13,605 nucleotides of DNA, taken from assembly GCA_944333375.1 (NCBI GenBank), contig CALVKX010000029.1, positions 1 to 13,605 on the forward strand. The letters run 5' to 3'. Below the pieces are notes generated by a model. That model was not told the DNA's origin. It searched no databases and saw only the letters and a list, made by a program, of their open reading frames with translations. How positions within the stretch are numbered: position 1 is the stretch's first letter; every line of letters starts with the position of its first letter. Position numbers and translations under genes: made by a program. The stretch is from an uncultured Eubacteriales bacterium (GTDB lineage Bacteria; Bacillota_A; Clostridia; Christensenellales; Aristaeellaceae). Positions 7,215-13,605 of the stretch are shown piece by piece.

Positions 7215-8180
7215 ATGAAGAAACTGCTTGCCCTGGTTCTGACCGTATGCCTGGTGCTGGGCCTTGTGTCCGTCGCCGTGGCCGAGGCCGACGGCCCCAA
7301 GTACGCCGTGATCCTCAAGACCACCAACTCCGACTTCTGGCGCAGCATGTATGACGGCGTGGCCGCCTACGCCGAGGAGAACGGCATCGCCGTGGACCTC
7401 TACGCCGCCCAGAGCGACACCGACTATGAAGGCCAGCTCTCCATCCTGGAAAGCTGCATCAACTCCGGCGAGTACGCCGGCATCGCCATCGCGCCCTGCA
7501 ACGGCGTCAACCTCATCGCGGGCGTCAAGAAGGCCAACGAGGCCGGCATCGTGATCTGGAACATCGACGAGAAGTTCAACCCCGAGGAGATGGCCGCCCA
7601 GGGCGCCGTGTGCGTGGGCTTCGACTCCTCCGATAACGTGCAGATCGGCCACATGGGCGGCGAGTTCCTCTCCTCCCTGCTGGAGGAAGGCTCCGAGGTC
7701 GCCGTGATCGAGGGCCTGGCGGGCAACCAGTCCTCCGAGGACCGCGCCTCCGGCGCCAAGGCCGCCTTTGAGGAGGCCGGCATGAACATCATCGGCGCCA
7801 AGTCCTGCGACTGGGACCGCCAGACCGCCATGGACACCGCCGCCACCTGGATCGAGCAGTTCCCCAACCTCAAGGCCATCTACTGCTGCAATGACGGCAT
7901 GGCCATGGGCGCCATCCAGGCGGTCATCAACGCCGGCAAGCTGGGCCAGATCTACGTCTGCGGCACCGACGGCGACAAGGACGCCATCGAGTCCGTGGCC
8001 GCGGGCAACCTGACCGGCACCGTCGCGCAGGACTCCGCGCAGATCGGCATCACCGGCCTGGTGGGCGTGATGCAGGCTGTGGAGAACCCCGACGACTACC
8101 CCGCCTCCGCCGAGCCCGAAAAGACCCCTGTCGACGCCATCCTCGTCACCTCCGAGAACGCCGCCAGCATGGTCGAATAA
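7215..8180 (+). CDS. alsB: D-allose-binding protein of the ABC importer
   Basis: A 321-residue periplasmic-binding-protein-like receptor (Peripla_BP_4/ribose-binding class) that captures allose and delivers it to AlsC. A Sec signal peptide covers residues 1-23 (KK, a hydrophobic core, then AVA before EADG). No clear lipobox is present; the only early cysteine, C12, sits in the middle of the hydrophobic core. Mature-protein matches to E. coli AlsB include YAVILKT, WNIDEK, VAVIEGLAGNQS, DWDR, AIYCCNDGMAMG, GTDG, TVAQ and DAILVT, which is strong support for allose over ribose. The ATG at 7215 follows AAGGAGG by 9 nt. Placement last among the structural genes is unusual for a receptor, which is needed in excess, and the hairpin just upstream may compensate. 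A terminator-like hairpin follows. Confidence 0.92.
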   Translation: MKKLLALVLTVCLVLGLVSVAVAEADGPKYAVILKTTNSDFWRSMYDGVAAYAEENGIAVDLYAAQSDTDYEGQLSILESCINSGEYAGIAIAPCNGVNLIAGVKKANEAGIVIWNIDEKFNPEEMAAQGAVCVGFDSSDNVQIGHMGGEFLSSLLEEGSEVAVIEGLAGNQSSEDRASGAKAAFEEAGMNIIGAKSCDWDRQTAMDTAATWIEQFPNLKAIYCCNDGMAMGAIQAVINAGKLGQIYVCGTDGDKDAIESVAAGNLTGTVAQDSAQIGITGLVGVMQAVENPDDYPASAEPEKTPVDAILVTSENAASMVE

Positions 8181-8186
8181 TCACCC

Positions 8187-8215
8187 TTTACAGACCGCGC
8201 GAACCGTTGTAAGAT
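8187..8215 (+). promoter_or_regulatory. Possible promoter of the lacI-type regulator and rpiB
   Basis: TTTACA (8187-8192) and TAAGAT (8210-8215) are separated by exactly 17 nt, each differing from consensus in one or two positions. Transcription would start near 8222 and run into the strong hairpin at 8235-8261 before reaching the regulator gene. So either the hairpin attenuates this transcript, or the match is accidental and the regulator is read from operon read-through. Confidence 0.4.
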
Positions 8216-8234
8216 AGTTGCTGCGGCAGCGCGC

Positions 8235-8266
8235 AGGGGGAGAGCCGCGGGCTCTCCCCCTCTTTC
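8235..8266 (+). terminator. Terminator-like hairpin after alsB
   Basis: GGGGGAGAGCC (8236-8246) pairs perfectly with GGCTCTCCCCC (8250-8260) around GCG, and A8235-T8261 extends the stem to 12 bp. The following TCTTTC is only moderately U-rich, so termination may be partial, leaving read-through into the regulator gene. Confidence 0.65.
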
Positions 8267-8300
8267 ATCCCATCGCCGCACGAAGGGGGGAACGGGGCGA

Positions 8301-9302
8301 ATGAAAAAGACCGGGCGCGTCTCCATCAAGACGATTTCCGAAATGACGGGCTACTCCACCGCGACCGTGTCGCGGGTCATCAACCAGGCCGGGGGCTTCT
8401 CGCCCCAGACCGGGGAGCGCGTGCGCGCCGCCATTGTGGAGGCGGGCTTCGTGCCCAACGCCATGGCCCGGGGGCTTCGCACCAACTCCCTGCCGCTGGT
8501 GGGCGTGATCGTGCCCGACATCATCAACGAGTACTTCTCCAAGATCGTCCTCAGGGTCCAGCTCGACCTCTGGGCGCGCGGCTATTCGGTCTTCATCTGC
8601 AACACCGACGAGTCGCCCCGCCAGGAGGAAACCTACCTGGAAACCCTCGGCACCATGATGATCCGCGGCCTGATCTGCATCTCCGGCCACAGCACCACCG
8701 TGGAAAGCTGGCCCGGCGTGCCCACCGTCTACATCGACCGCCACCCCGTCCAGCGCGCCGAGCGCTCCACCATCATCGAGTCCGACAACCTTAGCGGCGG
8801 CTACCAGGCCGCCGACGAGGTCCTGCGCCGCGGCTGCCGCCGCGTGGCCATCCTGCTGGACGAGCGCAACCTCTCCACCTGCGTGGACCGCTACGAGGGC
8901 TACCGCCGCGCGCTCACGGCCGTGGGCGCCCCCGTCCTGGACGACCTTCGCCTCACCGTTCGCAAGGTCGATTTCCAAAGCGGCTTGGAGGCCGTCTCCC
9001 GCGCCCTGGAGGCCGGCAGGCGCTTTGACGCCCTCTTTTGCACCACCGACTGGCTCGCCCTGGGCGCCCTGGAGGCCCTGCGCGCCGCCGGCGTCTCCGT
9101 CCCGGGCGCCGTCCGCCTCGTCGGCTACGACGACATCTCCATCAGCCGCTACTGCGCCCTGCCCTTCACCACCATCCATCAGGACGTGGAGGAGATGAGC
9201 CGCCTGGCCGTGGAGGAGCTCTGCCGCATGATGGACGGCAAGGACTGCCTGCGCGACCACTGGATCGTGCCCGTCTCCCTCGTGCGCCGCGGCACCACCT
9301 GA
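8301..9302 (+). CDS. LacI/GalR-family transcriptional regulator of the allose locus
   Basis: A 333-residue LacI-family regulator. An N-terminal helix-turn-helix covers about residues 8-28, with the recognition helix STATVSRVIN (19-28). A hinge helix follows at about 53-61 (NAMARGLRT), and then a sugar-binding effector domain from about 65 to the end (VGVIVPD at 67-73, VGYDDISIS near 275). The recognition residues (T20, A21, TVSRVIN) are close to those of GalR, and the two palindromes at the alsA promoter carry the gal-type core, which suggests they are its targets. The inducer is probably allose or a phosphorylated product. The ATG at 8301 follows AAGGGGGG by 10 nt. It lies between alsB and rpiB, with a 24-bp gap to rpiB, so those two are probably co-transcribed. 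In E. coli the allose operon is controlled by an RpiR-type protein instead. Confidence 0.88.
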   Translation: MKKTGRVSIKTISEMTGYSTATVSRVINQAGGFSPQTGERVRAAIVEAGFVPNAMARGLRTNSLPLVGVIVPDIINEYFSKIVLRVQLDLWARGYSVFICNTDESPRQEETYLETLGTMMIRGLICISGHSTTVESWPGVPTVYIDRHPVQRAERSTIIESDNLSGGYQAADEVLRRGCRRVAILLDERNLSTCVDRYEGYRRALTAVGAPVLDDLRLTVRKVDFQSGLEAVSRALEAGRRFDALFCTTDWLALGALEALRAAGVSVPGAVRLVGYDDISISRYCALPFTTIHQDVEEMSRLAVEELCRMMDGKDCLRDHWIVPVSLVRRGTT

Positions 9303-9326
9303 ACATTCTTTTCGGAGGTATCAGCC

Positions 9327-9779
9327 ATGAACATCGTCATCGGAAGCGACCACATCGGCCTGCCCCTCAAGCTCACCGTCATCCAGCACCTGCGCGCCCA
9401 GGGCCACGAGGTCACAGACGTTGGCGCCTACAGCGCCGAGCGCTGCGACTACCCCGTCTACGGCTACAAGGCCGCCCAGCTCGTGGCAAACGGCAAGGCC
9501 GACTTCGGCGTCCTCATCTGCGGCACCGGCATCGGCATCTCCCTGGCCGCCAACAAGGTCCACGGCATCCGCGCCGCCGTGTGCAGCGAGAGCTACAGCG
9601 CCTACATGGCCCGCCTGCACAACAACGCCAACATGGTCGCCATGGGCGCCCGCGTGGTCGGCGAGGCCGTCGCCCTGCAAATCATCGACACCTTCCTCTC
9701 CACCGCCTACGAGGGCGGCCGCCACCAGCGCCGCATCGACATGATCTCGGCGATTGAGGCGGGGGAGTACAGGGAGTGA
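9327..9779 (+). CDS. rpiB: Ribose-5-phosphate isomerase B / D-allose-6-phosphate isomerase
   Basis: A 150-residue RpiB/LacAB-type isomerase (family length about 150). It has SDH at residues 7-9 near the N terminus, the catalytic cysteine C65 in LICGTGIGIS, and the proton-shuttling H98 in ARLHNNAN. It also carries AANKVHGIRAAVCSE and the C-terminal EGGRHQRRID, all close to E. coli RpiB. RpiB interconverts ribose-5-P and ribulose-5-P, and it also isomerises D-allose-6-P to D-allulose-6-P, the step otherwise missing between AlsK and AlsE here. Its position at the end of the allose locus argues that allose-6-P is its working substrate, so it could also be named alsI. The ATG at 9327 follows GGAGG by 8 nt. 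A bidirectional-looking terminator begins 3 nt after the stop. Confidence 0.93.
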   Translation: MNIVIGSDHIGLPLKLTVIQHLRAQGHEVTDVGAYSAERCDYPVYGYKAAQLVANGKADFGVLICGTGIGISLAANKVHGIRAAVCSESYSAYMARLHNNANMVAMGARVVGEAVALQIIDTFLSTAYEGGRHQRRIDMISAIEAGEYRE

Positions 9780-9781
9780 GG

Positions 9782-9818
9782 TGTCGGAAAATCCCGGCTT
9801 TGCCGGGCTTTTCCGACA
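9782..9818. terminator. Bidirectional terminator after rpiB (hairpin 1 of the array)
   Basis: TGTCGGAAAA (9782-9791) pairs perfectly with TTTTCCGACA (9809-9818). Inside it CCCGGC pairs with GCCGGG around TTT, with one T/C mismatch between the two stems. The GC core is followed by CTTTT on the plus strand and ATTTT on the minus strand, so it can act as an intrinsic terminator for rpiB and for transcription arriving from the phage side. Confidence 0.75.
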
Positions 9819-10015
9819 GGTTTGCGCCGTTTCCCTCTCGCCCCTGCGGGGCTCCCGGGCGGGAAACGGCGTAAGGAAACCTTGCTTGCGCAAGGCTTCC
9901 GAATCCACCGCGCATGTCGCTGGATTCGGAATACAGCTTGGAGGGCCTGCGGGCCCTCCAAGCCTCCCATAAGGGTACGCTGAAAGGCCCGGCGGCCTTC
10001 AGCGTGTTATTATTT
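9818..10015. other. Gene-free array of five further hairpins
   Basis: No credible gene lies between rpiB and the holin. Hairpin 2: CGCCGTTTCCC (9825-9835) with GGGAAACGGCG (9861-9871), with an inner GCCCC/GGGGC stem. Hairpin 3: CCTTGC (9880-9885) with GCAAGG (9890-9895), plus outer GGAA/TTCC. Hairpin 4: TTCCGAATCCA (9897-9907) with TGGATTCGGAA (9921-9931). Hairpin 5: GCTTGGAGGGCC (9936-9947) with GGCCCTCCAAGC (9952-9963). Hairpin 6: ACGCTGAA-A-GGCC (9977-9989) with GGCCTTCAGCGT (9994-10005), followed by U-rich GTTATTATTT on the plus strand, so it can serve as a backup terminator. AGGTTT (9818-9823) can also pair with AAACCT (9877-9882), competing with hairpin 3, and the TTCC at 9897-9900 is shared by hairpins 3 and 4. 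The function is unknown. Confidence 0.7.
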
Positions 10016-10219
10016 GGTTTCGCACGCTTCGGGAAGGCCGGCCACGCTGGTGAGCAGCGACAGCGCGCCCGAGAGCAGCGCCGCGCTCACCACCATGCGC
10101 CAGTCCACCTCGCTGAGCATCGCGGCCGTGCCCACCGTCGCCGCGGCCGTCTGCGCCACCGTCCTCAGCGCGCGCACCAGCGCCGCCTTGAGCCATTTCC
10201 AGGTAAAGATGTCCTCCAT
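10010..10219 (-). CDS. Phage holin, r1t-like
   Basis: A 69-residue protein that fits the Lactococcus phage r1t-type holin family. It opens FTWKWLKAALVRALRTVAQT, continues with two short hydrophobic helices (about 19-35 and 40-60) separated by the EVDWRM turn, and ends in a short polar tail. It would permeabilise the membrane so that the endolysin encoded upstream can reach the wall. The ATG at 10219 is preceded by AAAGGAGG (about 8 nt). A longer frame to 10360 exists but lacks such a site and overlaps the coiled-coil gene. It is last gene of the phage late unit; its TAA is 4 nt from hairpin 6. Confidence 0.82.
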   Translation of the reverse strand: MEDIFTWKWLKAALVRALRTVAQTAAATVGTAAMLSEVDWRMVVSAALLSGALSLLTSVAGLPEACETK

Positions 10220-10235
10220 GAAAGCCCCTCCTTTC

Positions 10236-10457
10236 TCACGCGCTCTCGCGCCGCCGGGCCCGCTCCAGGCCGTCCAGCCGCCGCCCCAGCGCCTCGATGC
10301 GCTCCTCCAGCACCGCCGTGCGTCCCACGGCGGCGCTGTGTTTTTCCACCTTCTTTTCAAGCTGCTCCACCCGGTAGGCGATCAGCCGGTAGCCGCCCAG
10401 GCCGCTGAGCAGCGTCGCCGCGAACGAGCACAGCGCCACCAGCACGCCCTCGCTCAT
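10236..10457 (-). CDS. Small phage membrane-anchored coiled-coil protein (XhlA-like)
   Basis: A 73-residue protein with one N-terminal membrane segment (about residues 4-24) followed by a charged heptad-rich helix (about 28-71, with VEQLEKKVEKH and LEERIEALGRRLDGLE). This layout is common beside holins and endolysins in phages of Bacillota and is often annotated as hemolysin XhlA-like or holin-associated. I chose the ATG at 10457, 4 nt after the endolysin stop, with GGGGGTGAGG just before it. A TTG 18 nt further upstream is an alternative. The exact role in lysis is not shown by sequence. Confidence 0.72.
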   Translation of the reverse strand: MSEGVLVALCSFAATLLSGLGGYRLIAYRVEQLEKKVEKHSAAVGRTAVLEERIEALGRRLDGLERARRRESA

Positions 10458-10461
10458 GCCC

Positions 10462-11202
10462 TCACCCCCGCACAAACCGCTCCATCATGTAGGCCCGGCG
10501 CGTGTGGCCGTCGGTGCAGATCGCCCTGACCAGCGCCCAGCCGCCGCGCACGCGCTCGACCTGCACGCGCGCGCCGGGGTTGACCAGCCAGTAGACGGTT
10601 TCCCGGTCGCTGGCGGACTTCCTGAGCTTGACGGGGTTTCCGTCGGGCGATACGACCGTGGCATACCTCGCCGCGGGCGCCGTCCCCGCCGTCAGGCCCT
10701 CCGTGACGCCGGATGCCGTCAGGCCCTCCGCCTCCTCGCCGTAGTCGATTTCGGGAAACCACATCACGTGCGTCCAGCCGTTTTCCAGCGTCGTCCCGGC
10801 CACGCGGCCCATGGTCTGGCTGGAATGGGCCGCGTCGCAGCCGCGCCGCAGCCCGTCCCGGCCCGTGTCCGTGATCGCATCCGGCCCCAGGTACAGCCCC
10901 ACGTGCGAGAAATTCCCCAGCCCGTCGCCCCGGTAGCGCTCCGGCTCGCCCGTCTCCTCGTGGATGAGCAGCCCCGCGCCCGGCACCAGCTTTCCCTGCG
11001 CCCTGGCGTTGTCCACCGTCCCCAGCCACGCGGCGTTTCGCGCCATGTCGTTGCTCCCCCGGTAGTCCATCTGCCCGCCCGCCTGCTTCACGCAGTGCTC
11101 CACAAACGCCTGGCAGTCCATCTCCTCATAGGTATATCCCACGCCCACCGACAGCGCCGCCACCTGCGCCACCTTCGCCGCCGCGGGCCGCTTCCGCGTC
11201 AT
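10462..11202 (-). CDS. Phage endolysin: NlpC/P60-like peptidase with SH3-like C terminus
   Basis: A 246-residue cell-wall hydrolase. The catalytic cysteine is C30 in EEMDCQAFVEHCV, the typical D-C-x-x-F-V of NlpC/P60 and CHAP-type thiol peptidases. The catalytic histidine is H100 in NFSHVGLYLG. A linker at about 157-178 contains the duplicated EGLTASG/VTEGLTAG. It leads into an SH3-like wall-binding module (about 180-244: ATVVSPDGNPVKLRKSAS, then ARVQVERVRGGWALVR). The ATG at 11202 overlaps the stop of the previous gene by ATGA (4 bp), implying translational coupling. Being followed by the XhlA-like and holin genes makes a standard lysis cassette. There is no signal peptide, so export would depend on the holin. 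Confidence 0.88.
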   Translation of the reverse strand: MTRKRPAAAKVAQVAALSVGVGYTYEEMDCQAFVEHCVKQAGGQMDYRGSNDMARNAAWLGTVDNARAQGKLVPGAGLLIHEETGEPERYRGDGLGNFSHVGLYLGPDAITDTGRDGLRRGCDAAHSSQTMGRVAGTTLENGWTHVMWFPEIDYGEEAEGLTASGVTEGLTAGTAPAARYATVVSPDGNPVKLRKSASDRETVYWLVNPGARVQVERVRGGWALVRAICTDGHTRRAYMMERFVRG

Positions 11203-11603
11203 CCGTCCTCGACCTCCCAGCCGTATACGCCCGGCTCCCAGACGTTGTTGTCAATCGTGCTCACCCAGGTCTTTCCGCCGTGCGTCACCCTGTCGCCCTC
11301 CATGTAGGGGTTGGTGCTTTCCGGCTGCTCCCAGGGCAGCGCCTCCCCCGTCTCGCTGGTGAGCACCTTCGCCCACAGGCTCACCGCCGCCGTGGGCGTC
11401 CAGTCCGCCTGCGCCTGATGCGCCTGCAAACAGCGGTACAGCCGCTCCCCGTAGCGCACCCGGTCGTCCTTTTCATAGGCCGCTTCCCCGTCCCACGCCG
11501 GGTAGATCGCCGCCGCCTCCAGCGCCTGTTCGTCCGTGAGCAGCCTGCCCGCCACGTCCATCGCCGCCCGGACCGCCCGGGCCGCCTCCAGCCATCTGCC
11601 CAT
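11199..11603 (-). CDS. Phage tail-associated protein with two carbohydrate-binding-like modules
   Basis: A 134-residue protein. After a helical N terminus (1-33) come two copies of a short module. The first is WDGEAAYEKDDRVRYGERLYRCLQAH then DWTP..SLW (about 37-78), and the second is YMEGDRVTHGGKTWVS then WEPGVYGWE (about 99-131). Y-x(2)-GDRV-x(2)-G-x-x-W/Y with a downstream W-x-P is the pattern of carbohydrate-binding families 5/12 in tail and chitinase proteins. The likely role is glycan binding at the phage tail tip or on the cell wall. The ATG at 11603 is 3 nt after the preceding stop, and AAGGGGG lies upstream at a rather long spacing. The stop overlaps the endolysin start. Confidence 0.75.
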   Translation of the reverse strand: MGRWLEAARAVRAAMDVAGRLLTDEQALEAAAIYPAWDGEAAYEKDDRVRYGERLYRCLQAHQAQADWTPTAAVSLWAKVLTSETGEALPWEQPESTNPYMEGDRVTHGGKTWVSTIDNNVWEPGVYGWEVEDG

Positions 11604-11606
11604 CGC

Positions 11607-11852
11607 TCACGCGCCCCCTTCCACGCCCAGCAGCCTCAGCGCCGCCTCCATGTCCTGGGTTTCCGCCTGCGCCCTCTCCAGGGGCGAGAGCACCTGCTCG
11701 CCGTTTCGATAGAAGTGCTCGCCGTCCCAGGTATCGCCGATGGCGGCGGGGATGTCCCCCAGGGGCACGGCCCCCGGAAACTCCGCCGCGTTGGCGGGAT
11801 AGAGCCAGATGAGATTGGTCACGACACCGTTTTCAATCAGTGCGTAGTTCAT
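11607..11852 (-). CDS. Small phage tail-region protein
   Basis: An 81-residue protein of the kind found between tail-fibre and lysis genes in many phages of Clostridia: MNYALIENGVVTNLIW, then WDGEHFYRNGEQV, then a C-terminal helix rich in E, A and L (about 57-77). Residues 1-55 look like a compact beta-rich domain. The ATG at 11852 follows AAGGGGG, which overlaps the upstream gene's stop region. Function is unknown; a tail-fibre accessory or chaperone role is possible from position only. Confidence 0.72.
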   Translation of the reverse strand: MNYALIENGVVTNLIWLYPANAAEFPGAVPLGDIPAAIGDTWDGEHFYRNGEQVLSPLERAQAETQDMEAALRLLGVEGGA

Positions 11853-11864
11853 GTACGTGCCCCC

Positions 11865-12665
11865 TTACCGCCTGTTGCGGATGATGATGATGCCGCTGCC
11901 GCCCGCCGCGACCGCCCCGGTCGCATGGCCGTTGCCGCCGGCGCCGCCGCCGGTATTGACCACGCCGTTGGTCGAAAACGGCGTGCTCCAGCCGCCGCCC
12001 GTGCCGCCGCCGCCGCTGCCGCCCGCGCGGCCCGCTGCCGAATTGCCAAAGCCACCGCCGCCGCCGCCCGCATAGAGCGCGCCGGACGCCTCGCCGAATT
12101 CGCGGGTCGTGACCCCCTGCCCCTGGCCGCCATTCTTGGCGTCGCCCCCGCTGCCGATGGCGCCGCCAGCACCGTCGGAGCCGCCGGGGCCTGCCGAGCC
12201 GTTGGCGTTGTTGGACCCGCCGCCGCCGGAGCCGCCGTTGCCGCCGGCACCGTTGCTCACGCCGGGGTATCCGCCCGCCGCGCTGAGGTTGATCGCCGCG
12301 GCGGAACACACCAGCGAGCTGGTTCCGCCTCGCGCGCCCGCCGAGCCTGCGCCGATGGTGACGGTGAGGCCCTGATTTAGCGGAAGCGTCGCGTCGAAGG
12401 TCGCGGTATAGCCGCCCCCGCCGCCGCCGCTGCGCTCGTTGGCGTTGGCGCTGCTCCCGCCGCCGCCCGCGCCGACGAGAAACACCTGCGCACCCGCCGC
12501 GCCGCTGCCCAGACGGGAGAACTTCAGCGTCCCGCTCGTGAGCAGCTTCAGCCGCCAGTTCTGACGCCCGTTGCTCTTTCCGTCGTCCACCAGCTGGTAG
12601 CTCCCCGTATACGTAAACTTCGGCAGCCCCGCGTCCACGCCGCCGCCAACCATATTGAGAATCAT
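11865..12665 (-). CDS. Glycine-rich phage tail/adhesin protein
   Basis: A 266-residue protein. Residues 1-64 form an N-terminal beta-rich part (SGTLKFSRLG, then AQVFLVGAGGGG). The rest is mostly Gly, Ala, Ser and Asn, with runs such as SGGGGGG, GGGGGGFGN and GGSGGGGTGGG, closing with GGSGIIIIRNRR. The LTSGTLKF start and the GGSGIIIIR end are characteristic of a glycine-rich tail protein family. Poly-glycine sandwiches are known in tail-tip adhesins such as gp38 of T-even-like phages. It probably forms a receptor-binding tip with the collagen-like fibre encoded 16 bp upstream. The ATG at 12665 follows GGAAGGGGAG. The GC-rich codons for Gly and Ala leave long open frames on the other strand, which are not genes. 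Confidence 0.82.
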   Translation of the reverse strand: MILNMVGGGVDAGLPKFTYTGSYQLVDDGKSNGRQNWRLKLLTSGTLKFSRLGSGAAGAQVFLVGAGGGGSSANANERSGGGGGGYTATFDATLPLNQGLTVTIGAGSAGARGGTSSLVCSAAAINLSAAGGYPGVSNGAGGNGGSGGGGSNNANGSAGPGGSDGAGGAIGSGGDAKNGGQGQGVTTREFGEASGALYAGGGGGGFGNSAAGRAGGSGGGGTGGGWSTPFSTNGVVNTGGGAGGNGHATGAVAAGGSGIIIIRNRR

Positions 12666-12681
12666 CGCTCTCTCCCCTTCC

Positions 12682-13605
<924 letters not shown>

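Noticed and set aside
3029..8180. A ribose (rbs) operon
   Set aside because: The presence of AlsE- and AlsK-type genes, and AlsB-like motifs in the binding protein, fit allose better; there is no ribokinase or RbsD.
8201..8215. A possible autoregulatory operator (GAACCGTTGT) before the regulator gene
   Set aside because: It lacks the AAACGATT core of the two alsA operators and is symmetric only over AACCGTT, an odd-length palindrome not typical of LacI-type sites.
9754..9972. Small open frames in both strands of the hairpin array (72-195 codons)
   Set aside because: They run through the palindromes, lack proper ribosome binding sites and show no recognisable protein pattern.

Overview
The window is GC-rich bacterial chromosome. 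It has strong AGGAGG-type ribosome binding sites, sigma-A-like promoters, a cre/gal-like LacI operator style and Clostridia-type phage genes. This points to a high-GC member of the Bacillota (Clostridia, probably a gut lineage), but no marker gene here fixes the genus.

Region 1 (1-2724, minus strand): a two-gene transcript for large polytopic membrane proteins. Both resemble GT-C-fold glycosyltransferases, with acidic residues in the first outside loop, and probably act on cell-surface glycans. A perfect 10-bp GC hairpin lies at the left edge.

Region 2 (2725-9779, plus strand): a complete D-allose uptake and catabolism locus. The order is alsA (ABC ATPase), alsC (permease), alsE (D-allulose-6-phosphate 3-epimerase), alsK (ROK-family D-allose kinase), alsB (periplasmic-type binding protein), a LacI/GalR regulator and rpiB (ribose/allose-6-phosphate isomerase B). 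Together they would take D-allose in through AlsABC, phosphorylate it (AlsK), isomerise allose-6-P to allulose-6-P (RpiB) and epimerise that to fructose-6-P (AlsE). The locus starts at a full-consensus promoter (TTGACA-N17-TATAAT). Two operator-like palindromes containing GTAAACGATT lie 108 bp apart, one on the transcription start and one upstream of the alsA ribosome binding site. This geometry closely resembles the E. coli gal operators. A LacI-family regulator takes the place of the RpiR-type AlsR known from E. coli.

Region 3 (9780-10009): a gene-free stretch packed with six consecutive, mutually dissimilar hairpins, some of which can pair in alternative ways. It lies between the convergent rpiB and phage transcripts.

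Region 4 (10010-13605, minus strand): the end of a prophage late operon. Read in transcription order it holds a collagen-like tail fibre (5' end off the window), a glycine-rich tail/adhesin protein, two small tail-associated proteins (one with two carbohydrate-binding-like modules), an NlpC/P60-type endolysin with an SH3-like tail, a membrane-anchored coiled-coil protein and an r1t-type holin. The fibre's collagen DNA is organised on a 36-bp (12-residue) superperiod. No integrase or att site is visible.
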